Assembly (NCBI RefSeq): GCF_014203125.1
Contig: NZ_JACHIH010000029.1
Location: forward strand, 1-64,000
From: Rhodopseudomonas rhenobacensis
Lineage (GTDB): Bacteria; Pseudomonadota; Alphaproteobacteria; Rhizobiales; Xanthobacteraceae
Length of the DNA stretch: 64,000 nucleotides
Direction: 5' to 3'
Shown piece after piece: positions 24,625-33,961 of this stretch; position 1 is the stretch's first letter; every line of letters starts with the position of its first letter. Made by a program: the position numbers and the translations under genes. Under the pieces are notes generated by a model that did not search any database, had not been told where the DNA came from, and was given only the letters and a program-made list of their open reading frames with translations.

Positions 24625-27396
24625 TCACGCCATCGTGGTGCGGCGGTCGGCGATGGCGCGGCGCAGCGTGCGGGACAGCACCTCGACCGAATACGGCTTC
24701 TGAATCAGCTCGAAGCCGTGATGGGCGTTTTCCGCCAGCACGGTGCTGTAGCCGCTGGTCAGCACCACCGGCAGCCCCGGGTAGCGCTCGCGGATCAGCG
24801 TCGCCAGCTCGACGCCGTTCATGCCGGGCATGATGACGTCGGAGAACACCAGATCGTAGGCGAACTCGTCCTCGGCGATCGCCGCCAGCGCGTCCGCGGC
24901 GTTGCCGACCCAGCTGATCGCGTAGCCGAGGTCTTCCAGCAATTCGGTGGAGAAGCGGCCGACGTCTTCGTTGTCTTCCACCACCAGCACGCGGTGGCCG
25001 CGGCCGCTCGCCGTCACCTCGGTCGCGACCGCAACGACGTCGGCCTGGTCGGCGGGGATCTCGGCCTGCGGCAGATAGATGGTGAAGGTCGACCCCGCGC
25101 CGAGCGCACTGACCACCTCGATTTCGCCGCCGGACTGCTTGGCGAAGCCGAACGCCTGGCTGAGGCCGAGGCCGGTGCCCTTGCCGACCTCTTTGGTGGT
25201 GTAGAACGGCTCGAAGATCGCCTCGAGCCGGTCTGGCGCAATGCCCGACCCGGTATCCGTCACCGCCACCGCGACGAAGCTGCCGCTGCGCCCGGGATGG
25301 CTGCGCATCGCCGGAATAGCATCAGCCTTGACGACGTCGAAGGTGAGGCAGCCTTCGTCGTTCATCGCGTCGCGGCCGTTGACGGCGAGATTGACCAAGG
25401 CGGTTTCGAACTGCGCCACGTCGGCCAACGCAAAGCAGTCCGGACAGCCGAGATTGACCGCGATCTGGATCCGGCTGCCGACCAAGGGACGGATCAGTTG
25501 CGCGATGCTCTCGACCTGCGAGCCGACGTTGAACACCTGCGGCGTCAGCGGTTGCCGCCGCGCGAACGCCAACAGCTGCCCGGTGAGCGTCGAGGCGCGG
25601 TCGACGGTCTCGGAGATCGCGTCGATGTAGCGCCGCCGCCGCTCCTCGGGCAGGTCGCGCCGCCGCAGGAAGTCGGTGGCGGAGCGGATGATGGTCAACA
25701 GGTTGTTGAAGTCGTGCGCCACGCCGCCGGTGAGCTGGCCGACGGCTTCCATCTTCTGCGACTGCCGCAACGCCTCCTCGCTGTGGCGGCGCTCGGTGAT
25801 GTCGACCGCCTCGGGCAACACTGACGTCACCCGGCCGTGCTCATCGCGGATCGGCCGCATCGCGAAATCGAAGAAGCGGTCGCCGATCGGCAGATGCAGC
25901 AGCATCTCGGTCCGCACGGTGTCGCCCTTCTTCGCGGCCACGAACGCGCCCCGCACGCAGTCGCGCATCCCCTCGGTGGCGGCGAACCACGGCGAATCCC
26001 AGAACCGGGTGCCGAGCACGTCGCCGACGCTGGCGCGGATGCCGGCCAGCGCGGTGGCGTTGGCGTGGACGATGTTGCCGTTCAGATCGAGCAGGCCCTG
26101 ATATTGGTTGGTGGTCTCGAACATCGCGCGCATCTGCGCTGCGTTGGCCTGCAGCTGCGCGGTGCGCTGCCTGATGCGCTGCTCCAGCGTTTCGTTGAGC
26201 CGCCGCAGCTCGGTCTCGGCCTCCTTCGAGGCGGTGATGTCGTGCGCCACGCCGATGAAGCCGATGTGCTTGCCGGCTGCGTCCCAGCGCGGCTGCGATT
26301 CCGAGCGCATCCAGCGCCACGGCCCGTCGGCGCGGCGATAGCGCGCCTCCAGCACGAACGGCTGCAGCGAAGACTCGCCGGCGATCTGCTCCTTAAGGAT
26401 CCGCGGCAGATCGTCGGGATGCAGCACGTTGCGCCAGTCGAACGCCAGCGCCGCCTCGTAGTCGAGGCCGAGAAAATCCAGATAGGCGCGGTTGGCGAAG
26501 GCGCGCTTGCCGTCGAGCCGGCTGACCCACATCGGCACCGGGGCGCTGTCGGCGATCAGCCGGAACCGCTGCTCGCTTTCCCGCAACGTCTCCTTGGCGA
26601 GCGTGCGATCGGTGATGTCGATATGGACGCCGACCAGCCGCTCGGCGCGGCCGTCCGGGGCCAGCTCGATCTGCGCTTCGGCGGCGATCCAGCGGATCTG
26701 TCCGTCGCTCGGCCGAATGATGCGATACTCCGAGGAATAGTGGCCGGCGGTGCCGGAGATTGCATCGAGAAAGGTGCGCAGCGCGTGGTCGCGATCGTCT
26801 GGATGCAGCCGGGCGATCCAATCCTCGTGGCTGTCGTCCGCGTCGGGCGCCAGCCCATGGATGGCGCGATATTCCGGCGAGCGTCGCTCGTTGCGAAAGC
26901 CGTGACGCAGATCGACCACCACGCCGCCGATCTTGGCGATGGTCTGGACCCGGCCCAATTCGTGTTCGCGCTCGCGCAACGCGCTGGCGGCGCTGGCGCG
27001 CGCGATCACCAGCGCGACGGTGCGGGCGAGCAGCGCGGCCAATTCCAGCTCGTCCTCGCCGGGGGGCTGCTCGGCGCGATGGCGGATCACCAGCGATCCG
27101 ATCGCGGTGCCGTCCTCGCCGACGATCGCGGTCGACCAGAACGCCGGGGCCTGCCCGGCGCTTTCGCCGGGCGCCGGCGCCAGCGGACAGATATCCGGGG
27201 CCAGGCCGATCAGCAGCAGGCTGGTCACCGGATCGGCGAGGCCGAGGCTGCAACACACCTCGGGGCCGAACAGCGGTTCGACACCGCGCAACAGCTCACG
27301 CAACGCGGTGTGCAGCGGATGTCCGGCCGCGAGACCGGCCAGCACGCCGCGTTCGATGTCCAGAAAGGCGAGGATCTTACTGTCCGATGGCGCCAT
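24625..27396 (-). CDS. Soluble hybrid sensor histidine kinase (GAF-PAS-PAS-PAS-HisKA-HATPase-REC)
   Basis: The 923-residue protein has no transmembrane helix. A GAF-like domain occupies about residues 20-165, three PAS/PAC units follow (about 170-550, with DSAPVPMWVSRLDGKRAFANRAYL in the second), and then HisKA with His561 in GGVAHDFNNLL. The ATPase domain has DTGSGIAPDRL and GTGLGLSQAFG. A C-terminal receiver has Asp853 in FSDVIMPG. GAF and PAS sensing of a cytoplasmic signal such as redox, light or a small ligand is typical; no chromophore cysteine is evident. No response regulator partner is adjacent, but the ATP-grasp gene lies upstream on the same strand. It converges with bchO. Confidence 0.9.
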   Translation of the reverse strand: MAPSDSKILAFLDIERGVLAGLAAGHPLHTALRELLRGVEPLFGPEVCCSLGLADPVTSLLLIGLAPDICPLAPAPGESAGQAPAFWSTAIVGEDGTAIGSLVIRHRAEQPPGEDELELAALLARTVALVIARASAASALREREHELGRVQTIAKIGGVVVDLRHGFRNERRSPEYRAIHGLAPDADDSHEDWIARLHPDDRDHALRTFLDAISGTAGHYSSEYRIIRPSDGQIRWIAAEAQIELAPDGRAERLVGVHIDITDRTLAKETLRESEQRFRLIADSAPVPMWVSRLDGKRAFANRAYLDFLGLDYEAALAFDWRNVLHPDDLPRILKEQIAGESSLQPFVLEARYRRADGPWRWMRSESQPRWDAAGKHIGFIGVAHDITASKEAETELRRLNETLEQRIRQRTAQLQANAAQMRAMFETTNQYQGLLDLNGNIVHANATALAGIRASVGDVLGTRFWDSPWFAATEGMRDCVRGAFVAAKKGDTVRTEMLLHLPIGDRFFDFAMRPIRDEHGRVTSVLPEAVDITERRHSEEALRQSQKMEAVGQLTGGVAHDFNNLLTIIRSATDFLRRRDLPEERRRRYIDAISETVDRASTLTGQLLAFARRQPLTPQVFNVGSQVESIAQLIRPLVGSRIQIAVNLGCPDCFALADVAQFETALVNLAVNGRDAMNDEGCLTFDVVKADAIPAMRSHPGRSGSFVAVAVTDTGSGIAPDRLEAIFEPFYTTKEVGKGTGLGLSQAFGFAKQSGGEIEVVSALGAGSTFTIYLPQAEIPADQADVVAVATEVTASGRGHRVLVVEDNEDVGRFSTELLEDLGYAISWVGNAADALAAIAEDEFAYDLVFSDVIMPGMNGVELATLIRERYPGLPVVLTSGYSTVLAENAHHGFELIQKPYSVEVLSRTLRRAIADRRTTMA

Positions 27397-27646
27397 TCAG
27401 GTCTGGTCCTCTCGGGAAGCGGACCCGCACGGTAGCACAGATCGCCCACGCCAACAGGCCGCAACCCCGGCCGCCGGTCAACGCCCGTCGCCGCCCGCGC
27501 GCGCCGCGAGGGCGCCTAACGCCACGGATGGTTGAGGCCGGATGAAGGCGGACCGAGGAAATGCGCAGCTTCTCGGCCCGCGCCCGCGCGCGGCGCCGTG
27601 TCCCGGACGCGACGGAGCGCTCCTGCGGCGCGTCGCGCGACAAACG

Positions 27647-28597
27647 TCAGCGCGCGGGGCGCTGCACCAGCCTGTCCAACGACTGGGTATAGACCCGATG
27701 TGCGATGTCGGGATGCCGATGGCCGAGCGATTCGATCATCACGCCGGAATTGATTTCGAGGATTTGCGGCGCCTCGTTGTTCCAGATGACGTCGACCGAC
27801 CCGAAGGCGAGGCCGATCGCCTCGGCCGCGCGAGCGGCGATGTCGACGCTGGCTTGCCACACCGGGCCGTCCTGCAGCAATTGCGGCTCCGCGCCGAGAT
27901 CCAGATTGTGCCGCCAGTTCAGGAAGAACGGCTGCCCCGCCGGCACTACAGCATCCAGCGATGCAGGATTTCCGGGCAAGTTCGCCAGCGTCGCTGCCAG
28001 CAGCGCCGCCGGCACCTTGTCGAGGATGAGCTCGACGGCCGAGCGCACGCCATCGCCGACGATCGACGGGCGCTGCTTTTCGTAGACGACGAGGGCTTGC
28101 CGATCGAGCAGCACCACGCGAACCTCGCGCTCGATAGCAAGATAGGGCGCGACCGCGAGATTCTGGTTGACCGCGAAGATCGCGGCTGCAGCCTGCTCCA
28201 TTTCGAGCTCGCTGCCGACCTTGAAAACCAGGTTGCCGCAGGTGCCCTCGTTCGGCTTCAGCACCAGCCCCTCGGGGTGTTCGCCGAGCATCTGCAGCAT
28301 GCGCGCCCAGTGCCCGCCCGTCGGCACGTATTTGAACTGGTTGTGGTTCATGAACAGCGCGTGCGGAACGCAGTCGATTGCGCAGGATGCCAGAATCTCG
28401 GCCGTCGCAGATTTATCGTTGGCGATGCGATGGACGACGGAGCTGTTCAGGCCGATATCGTATCCGTAGATGCGGTGTTTGATCCGACCCGTGTCGATCA
28501 CGATCAGCCAGCCGTCCAAACCGAATGCGACGTCGAAGCCGTGCTGTTTGCAGTAGGTCTCGACGACCGTTGCGATGACTCGGTTGGCGTATTGCAT
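27647..28597 (-). CDS. ATP-grasp (RimK/cyanophycin-synthetase-like) protein
   Basis: The 316-residue protein has an ATP-grasp fold: LVLKPNEGTCGNLVFKV as the nucleotide-binding loop near residue 135, REVRVVLLDRQALVVYEKQRPSIVGDG near 185, and a C-terminal metal site IWNNEAPQILEINSGVMIESL with the Glu and Asn ligands. Such enzymes ligate a carboxylate to an amine using ATP, often an amino acid to a peptide or small molecule. The RPSIVGDG block resembles the glutathione/cyanophycin synthetase group, but the substrate cannot be read. It stands alone between a hybrid kinase and a divergent glutamate-synthase-like gene. ATG 28597 is the only plausible start. Confidence 0.75.
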   Translation of the reverse strand: MQYANRVIATVVETYCKQHGFDVAFGLDGWLIVIDTGRIKHRIYGYDIGLNSSVVHRIANDKSATAEILASCAIDCVPHALFMNHNQFKYVPTGGHWARMLQMLGEHPEGLVLKPNEGTCGNLVFKVGSELEMEQAAAAIFAVNQNLAVAPYLAIEREVRVVLLDRQALVVYEKQRPSIVGDGVRSAVELILDKVPAALLAATLANLPGNPASLDAVVPAGQPFFLNWRHNLDLGAEPQLLQDGPVWQASVDIAARAAEAIGLAFGSVDVIWNNEAPQILEINSGVMIESLGHRHPDIAHRVYTQSLDRLVQRPAR

Positions 28598-29103
28598 GGT
28601 GTGTCTCTCAACGTGGACGCGCAGCTTGAAGTCGGACGCCCCGATCGCGATCGCGCGGGGCGGCCGCGGGCTTGAACCAAACGCGGGAATGCATCGGAGC
28701 GCTCTTCTCGGAAAGCTCGCTTCGCACTATCCGAAATTTTGCGCGCGGGCGCCACAGAGCGCGGCGAGCAAAACGACTGACGGGAAAAGCTGCAACGTGA
28801 TCGACAGGGCTGGATGTTCGGCTAAGCGCCGGTTGCGCCCGGCTGCAGGAGGCCGGGCATCTGAAAAAAAGCAACTGCCACAGCGGCTTGCATCACGGCG
28901 GGGCCGCGCTATCGGGTTGCCGGTTCGCAGGCCGCACTGTGACGCAGCCGCCAACGGGATGGTGAGTACCCGCATCCTGCGAATTGTTGTATGGCTGTCG
29001 CCGCGCCGGCCAAGGTGAGCCACACGTCGATTCAACGGATCGACCTCCGTCATGCCGCGAGGCCGCGCCTCAAGTCGGGGCGGATCGCCGCCAAGGATTC
29101 TGC
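28598..29103. other. 506-bp divergent gap without a gene
   Basis: It lies between the ATP-grasp gene and the glutamate-synthase-like gene, which point away from each other. A hairpin GCCCGGC/GCCGGGC is present near 28838-28859, followed by an A-run. Open frames here lack coding character. No riboswitch signature was recognised. Confidence 0.45.
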
Positions 29104-30729
29104 ATGGACACTTTGCTGTTGCCGTTTTCGCCGCGGTTCATCGCGCTGACGATCTGCGCCGCCGCCACGCTGGTGCTGCTCGGCATCGGCATCGCCGATC
29201 CCAAGGTGTTCGATCTGGTGCTCGTGCCGCTGCTCTTGTTCGGCGCGCTGACGCTGCTGGGGATTCGCGACCTGATCCAGCGCAGCCACGCGGTGCTGCG
29301 CAACTATCCGATCTCGGCGCATCTGCGGTTCCTGCTGGAAGAGATCCGCCCGGAGATGCGGCAGTATTTCTTCGAGAGCGAAAAGGACGGCATGCCGTTC
29401 AGCCGCGACACCCGCGCAGTGATCTACCAGCGCGCCAAGATGGTGCTGGACAAGCGGCCGTTCGGCACCCAGGAGGACGTCTATCGGGAGGGCTACGAGT
29501 GGATGCACCATTCGGTGGCGCCGCGGCCGAATGCCGAACAGCCGTTCCGGCTGATGATCGGCGGGCCGGACTGCGCCAAGCCCTATTGCGCCTCGGTGTT
29601 CAATATTTCGGCGATGAGTTTCGGCGCGCTCAGCCCGAACGCGATCCGGGCGCTGAACGGCGGCGCCAAGAAGGGCGGCTTCGCCCACGACACCGGCGAA
29701 GGCGGCGTCAGCCCGTATCACCGCGAGAACGGCGGCGATCTGATCTGGCAGATCGGCTCCGGTTATTTCGGCTGCCGCAACCATGACGGCTCGTTCAACC
29801 CGGAGGAGTTTTCCCGGGTGGCGCGCCAGGACCAGATCAAGATGGTCGAGCTCAAGGTCAGCCAGGGCGCCAAGCCCGGCCATGGCGGCGTGCTGCCGGC
29901 GGCGAAAGTCTCGGAGGAAATTTCCAAGATCCGCGGCGTCGGCATGGGCGAGGACTGCGTCTCGCCGGCCTATCACAAGGCGTTCTCGACGCCGCTCGAC
30001 ATGATGGCGTTCCTCGACGAGATGCGGCGATTGTCCGGCGGCAAGCCGACCGGCTTCAAGCTGTGCATCGGCCACCCCTGGGAGTTTCTGGCGATCTGCA
30101 AGGCGATGCTGCAATCCGGCATCTATCCGGACTTCATCGTGCTGGATGGCACCGAGGGCGGCACCGGCGCGGCACCCTTGGAGTTCATGGATCACCTCGG
30201 CATGCCGATGCGCGAGGGCGTCAACTTCGTGCACAACGCGCTGATCGGCATCAATGCCCGCGACCGCATCAAGATCGGCGCCGCCGGCAAGATCGCCACC
30301 GCCTTCGACATGGCGCGTGCGATGGCGATCGGCGCCGACTGGTGCAATTCCGCGCGAGGCTTCATGTTTGCGCTCGGCTGCATCCAGTCGCTGAGCTGCC
30401 ACACCGACCGCTGCCCGACCGGCGTCACCACCCAGGACCCCAGCCGCAACCGGGCTTTGGTGGTGCCGCACAAGATCGAGCGGGTGAATAATTATCACAA
30501 CGCCATGCTGCTGGCATTGTCCGAACTGATCGCCGCCGCCGGGCTCGATCACCCGCAGGATCTGCGGCCGGTGCATTTCTCGCAGCGCACTTCGACCACC
30601 GAAGTGCGCTCGTTCGCGCGGCTCTATCCGTCGCTTCGCCGCGGCGAACTGATCGACGGCACCGGCGACGTCCGCTTCCGCGAGGCCTGGAACATGGCGC
30701 GCGCCGACTCGTTCGCGGCGGCGCTGTAG
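29104..30729 (+). CDS. FMN-binding glutamate synthase family protein, membrane-anchored
   Basis: The 541-residue protein begins with two hydrophobic helices (about residues 10-55). A glutamate-synthase-like TIM barrel follows: FNISAMSFGALSPNAIRALNGGAKKGGF, KPGHGGVLPAAKVSEEI, DGTEGGTGAAPLEF and GADWCNSARGFMFALGCIQSLSCHTDRCPTGV. The spacing C-X5-C-X4-C in the last block equals that of the [3Fe-4S] site in GltB. There is no glutaminase domain, so the reaction may differ from classical glutamate synthase. It is monocistronic as far as can be seen, divergent from the ATP-grasp gene. Confidence 0.85.
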   Translation: MDTLLLPFSPRFIALTICAAATLVLLGIGIADPKVFDLVLVPLLLFGALTLLGIRDLIQRSHAVLRNYPISAHLRFLLEEIRPEMRQYFFESEKDGMPFSRDTRAVIYQRAKMVLDKRPFGTQEDVYREGYEWMHHSVAPRPNAEQPFRLMIGGPDCAKPYCASVFNISAMSFGALSPNAIRALNGGAKKGGFAHDTGEGGVSPYHRENGGDLIWQIGSGYFGCRNHDGSFNPEEFSRVARQDQIKMVELKVSQGAKPGHGGVLPAAKVSEEISKIRGVGMGEDCVSPAYHKAFSTPLDMMAFLDEMRRLSGGKPTGFKLCIGHPWEFLAICKAMLQSGIYPDFIVLDGTEGGTGAAPLEFMDHLGMPMREGVNFVHNALIGINARDRIKIGAAGKIATAFDMARAMAIGADWCNSARGFMFALGCIQSLSCHTDRCPTGVTTQDPSRNRALVVPHKIERVNNYHNAMLLALSELIAAAGLDHPQDLRPVHFSQRTSTTEVRSFARLYPSLRRGELIDGTGDVRFREAWNMARADSFAAAL

Positions 30730-30785
30730 TCCGCGGCCGACGACCCGTCCGGACGGATGTGGTCGGACGGGTCGGCACGACGCGA

Positions 30786-31055
30786 TCAGTACTCGCAGGT
30801 CCGGACCCGGCCGACATAGTTGCCGAACACGTCGTACTGGCGCACCCAGCCGCAGCGGCGATAACCGTAATCGCTGTAGTAATAGCCGGAATTGTTGGCG
30901 ATCGCGCTGCCGACCACGGCGGCGCCGAGCAGTCCGGCGCCGACCGCGAAGGCGGGGCCGGGGCCCTTGGCTTCAGCCTGGGTGGCCGACGCGATGCCGC
31001 CGATCACCACGACGGCTGCGAGGGCGACGGCGGCAGATTTGGTCTTGAGCGACAT
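30786..31055 (-). CDS. Small secreted Tyr/Gly-rich protein
   Basis: The 89-residue protein has a signal peptide (KSAAVALAAVVVIGGIASATQAEA). A Gly/Ala segment (GPAFAVGAGLLGAAVVGSAIAN) follows, and then a Tyr-rich tail with YYYSDYGYRRCGWVRQYDVFGNYVGRVRTC. The two cysteines could form a disulfide. Small proteins with this layout are common in Bradyrhizobium and Rhodopseudomonas and have unknown function. ATG 31055 is chosen; upstream extension would precede the signal peptide. Confidence 0.7.
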   Translation of the reverse strand: MSLKTKSAAVALAAVVVIGGIASATQAEAKGPGPAFAVGAGLLGAAVVGSAIANNSGYYYSDYGYRRCGWVRQYDVFGNYVGRVRTCEY

Positions 31056-31158
31056 CTGAGGTCTCCATCTGTGCAAGGCGGCCGGATTGGTCCGCATACC
31101 CCTTCGTCGGAGTCGCTCGCAAAACGGTTCGACGCTGCAGGATGCTAGCTGCGCTGGA

Positions 31159-31974
31159 TCACGGCTTTGGGAGATGCCCGAAATGAGCGAGGTCGAAGCG
31201 GTCGACGTCGTCGAGCAGCTCGCAGAACGCGCGGGCGCCGTGCTCGATCAGCTGCCGCCCGGCCGCGGCGGAAGCCTTCGTCGCGTCGCCGATCGCGCCG
31301 CTGCGATGCAGGTCTTCGGCCTGCCACGCCAGCGGCGCCGGCCGCTGCGTCGATAGCCTTTGAAACTGCTGCTCGAGCGCGATGCTGGCCGGCGCGAAGT
31401 TTGCGATCTTGTCGGCGCGGACCAGCTCGGGGGCATGCGCCAGCATGATCGAGGTCTCGACGGCGCCGCCATGGATGCCATGGCGCAATTCTTCCGCGTC
31501 GAACAATCCGTCCGGCACGCCGAATCGCGACCACGAGGTGGTCACCGCCAGCATTCCGTGGCGGGCGCGCAGCTCTTGCGCCACCAGCGCCATAGCGGCG
31601 CTGTTGCCGCCGTGACTGGTGACGATCACCAGCTTGCGCAGCCCCGCGCGCGCCACGCTGTCGCCGATCGCGGTCCAGGCGGCGATCGCGGTCTCGGCCG
31701 GCAGCGTCAGGGTGCCCGGGAAGGCCAGGTGCTCGGTGGAGATGCCGACCGGCTGCAGCGGCAGAAACGTCGCCGGCACCGAGGCCGGCAGCAGCGCGCG
31801 GACCCGCGCCAGATACGCCTCGGCGATGAACATATCGGTGCCGAGCGGCAGATGCGGGCCGTGCTGCTCGGTGGCGGCGAGCGGCAGCACCGCGATCCAG
31901 CGCGCGGCTTGCGGTTTGGTGAAATCCGGCCAGCGAAGTGCCGTCCAGTCGCGCGGAGGAACGGGGGCTGTCAT
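31159..31974 (-). CDS. Creatininase family protein
   Basis: The 271-residue protein has the creatininase metal-site segments EQHGPHLPLGTDMFIAE (near residue 37), SHGGNSAAM (near 120) and HGGAVETSIML (near 167). The family includes creatinine amidohydrolase and related amidohydrolases of small cyclic or amide substrates, such as those in riboflavin or mycofactocin metabolism. It diverges from the NMT1-type ABC transporter with 140 bp between them, which suggests the transporter imports a related substrate. The actual substrate is unknown. Confidence 0.8.
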   Translation of the reverse strand: MTAPVPPRDWTALRWPDFTKPQAARWIAVLPLAATEQHGPHLPLGTDMFIAEAYLARVRALLPASVPATFLPLQPVGISTEHLAFPGTLTLPAETAIAAWTAIGDSVARAGLRKLVIVTSHGGNSAAMALVAQELRARHGMLAVTTSWSRFGVPDGLFDAEELRHGIHGGAVETSIMLAHAPELVRADKIANFAPASIALEQQFQRLSTQRPAPLAWQAEDLHRSGAIGDATKASAAAGRQLIEHGARAFCELLDDVDRFDLAHFGHLPKP

Positions 31975-32114
31975 CGGTCGAGAGGTTTCTCCACGGGCGT
32001 TTGCCGAGCGGCGCGCCGGTCCTTACACTGTTTGCCGCGATGTTCGAAAAAACGTCACGTTCAAACAACGATCCAGAGCGCATCATGCGGCAAAACCACC
32101 GACGGAGTCCAATC

Positions 32115-33134
32115 ATGAGCCGGGGTCTTTGCCGACGCGCGTTCACCGCCGGCGTCGTGCTGCTGGCGCTGGCGGCGACGGGCCACGCCGAGGACACGCT
32201 CGACAAGGTGTCGTTCGGCACCAATTGGGTCGCCGAGGCCGAGCACGGCGGCTTCTTCCAGGCGGTCGCCGACGGCACCTACAAGGCCTACGGGCTCGAC
32301 GTCGCCATCGTGCCGGGCGGCCCCAACATCAACAACCGCGCGCTGCTGATCGCCGGCAAGCTCGACTTCTTCATGAGCGCCAACACGCTGCAATCGTTCG
32401 ACGCGGTCGCCAACAAGGTGCCGGTGGTCGCGGTGGCGGCGATGTTCCAGAAGGATCCGCAGGTGTTCTTGGCGCATCCGGAAGCCAAGGTGACCAAGCT
32501 CGAAGACCTCAAGCCGCTGACGCTGTTCGTCTCCAAGGAAGGCGTCGCCAGCTACTTCCAATGGCTGAAATCCGAATATGGTTTCAGCGCCGCCAAGGTG
32601 AAGCCCTACACCTTCAACCCGCAGCCGTTCCTGTTCGACCGCAGCAGCGCGATGCAGGGCTACGTCACCTCGGAGCCCTATGTGATCGAGAAGCAGGCGG
32701 CCTTCAAGCCGACCGTGCTGCTGCTCGCCGATTACGGCTTCAGCAGCTATTCGACGCTGATCGAGACCCGTCGCGACCTCGTCGACAAGAAGCCGGACCT
32801 GGTGCAGCGCTTCGTCGACGCCTCGATCATCGGCTGGTACAACTATCTGTACGGCGACAACGCCCCCGGCAACGCCATGATCAAGACGCTCAACCCGGAG
32901 ATGACCGACGAGATGCTGGCCTATTCGGTGGCGACGATGAAGCAATTCGGCATCGTCGATTCCGGCGATGCTTTGACCGACGGCATCGGCGCGATGTCGG
33001 ACGCCCGGATCGCGGATTTTTTCGGCAAGATGGTGCGCGCCGGCGTGGTGCCGCGCGATCTGGATTTCCGCAAATCCTACACGCTGCAATTCGCCAACAA
33101 GGGCGTCGGCATCGACCTGCGGACCAAGCGCTGA
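32115..33134 (+). CDS. NMT1/THI5-like ABC transporter substrate-binding protein
   Basis: The 339-residue periplasmic protein has a signal peptide ending GHAED. The NMT1 fold is clear: VSFGTNWVAEAEHGGFFQAVADGTYKAYGLDV, VPGGPNINNRALLIAGKLDFFMSA and QGYVTSEPYVIEKQ. Relatives bind pyrimidine precursors, sulfonates or aromatic amides. It heads a tight operon with an ATPase (8 bp), a permease (overlap) and a 2-hydroxyacid dehydrogenase. ATG 32115 begins MSRGLCRRAFTAG, a normal leader. Confidence 0.85.
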   Translation: MSRGLCRRAFTAGVVLLALAATGHAEDTLDKVSFGTNWVAEAEHGGFFQAVADGTYKAYGLDVAIVPGGPNINNRALLIAGKLDFFMSANTLQSFDAVANKVPVVAVAAMFQKDPQVFLAHPEAKVTKLEDLKPLTLFVSKEGVASYFQWLKSEYGFSAAKVKPYTFNPQPFLFDRSSAMQGYVTSEPYVIEKQAAFKPTVLLLADYGFSSYSTLIETRRDLVDKKPDLVQRFVDASIIGWYNYLYGDNAPGNAMIKTLNPEMTDEMLAYSVATMKQFGIVDSGDALTDGIGAMSDARIADFFGKMVRAGVVPRDLDFRKSYTLQFANKGVGIDLRTKR

Positions 33135-33142
33135 GGCCGCCG

Positions 33143-33961
33143 ATGGTCGACATCGCCGCGCAGACCGCGATCGATCCCGCGCCGCCGGGCGGCGCCGTCG
33201 CGGTGCGGCTGCGCGGCGTCACCAAGTGCTATCGCCAAGGGGTGCGGGCGCTGGGGCCGCTCGATCTCGACGTCGCCGCCGGCGAATTCGTCGCGCTGCT
33301 GGGGCCGTCGGGCTGCGGCAAATCCACCGCGCTGCGGCTGATCGCGGGGCTGGCTAAGCCGAGCAGCGGCACGGTCGAGCTCAATGCGCATCCGGCGGCG
33401 CGGCGCGGCGAACACGCCATCGGCTTCGTGTTTCAGGAGCCGACCTTGATGCCGTGGGCGAGCGTGCGCGGCAACGTCGCGCTGCCGCTGCGGCTCGCGA
33501 AAGCGCCTCGCGCGGAAATCGCCGCGAGGGTCGACGATGCGTTGACCCGGGTCGGCCTGCGCGACGCCGCCGAGGCGCTGCCGCGCGAACTGTCCGGCGG
33601 CATGAAGATGCGGGTGTCGCTGGCGCGTGCGCTGGTCACCGATCCGGACATTCTGCTGATGGACGAGCCGTTCGCAGCGCTCGACGAGATCACCAGGTTT
33701 CGGCTCAACAACGACCTGCTGACGCTGTGGCGCGAGCTGCGCAAGACCGTGATCTTCGTCACCCATTCGGTGTTCGAGTCGGTGTATCTGTCGCAGCGGG
33801 TGATCGTGATGACGCCGAAGCCGGGACGGATCGCGGCGGAATTCCACGTCGCCAGCGACGAGCCGCGCGACGAGGCGTTTCGCACCTCGGTGGGCTACGC
33901 CGCGCAATGTCGCGAGGTGTCGGCGGCGCTGGCCCGGGCCAGCAGCACGGAGGCGGCATGA
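33143..33961 (+). CDS. ABC transporter ATP-binding protein (nitrate/sulfonate/taurine type)
   Basis: The 272-residue ATPase shows Walker A GPSGCGKST, Q-loop FQEPTLMPWA, the signature LSGGMKMR, Walker B ILLMDEPFAALD and the switch His in FVTHSVFESVYLSQRV. The ABC subfamily matches those paired with NMT1-type binding proteins. The stop codon overlaps the permease start by 4 bp (ATGA). Confidence 0.9.
   Translation: MVDIAAQTAIDPAPPGGAVAVRLRGVTKCYRQGVRALGPLDLDVAAGEFVALLGPSGCGKSTALRLIAGLAKPSSGTVELNAHPAARRGEHAIGFVFQEPTLMPWASVRGNVALPLRLAKAPRAEIAARVDDALTRVGLRDAAEALPRELSGGMKMRVSLARALVTDPDILLMDEPFAALDEITRFRLNNDLLTLWRELRKTVIFVTHSVFESVYLSQRVIVMTPKPGRIAAEFHVASDEPRDEAFRTSVGYAAQCREVSAALARASSTEAA

Noticed and set aside
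28838-28895. Riboswitch or terminator in the divergent gap
   Set aside because: The GCCCGGC/GCCGGGC hairpin is followed by A residues rather than T, and no conserved riboswitch core such as a B12 box is visible.
28727-29053. 108-codon frame in the divergent gap
   Set aside because: No ribosome binding site, Arg/Pro-rich throughout, and no recognisable domain; more likely a chance frame in GC-rich DNA.
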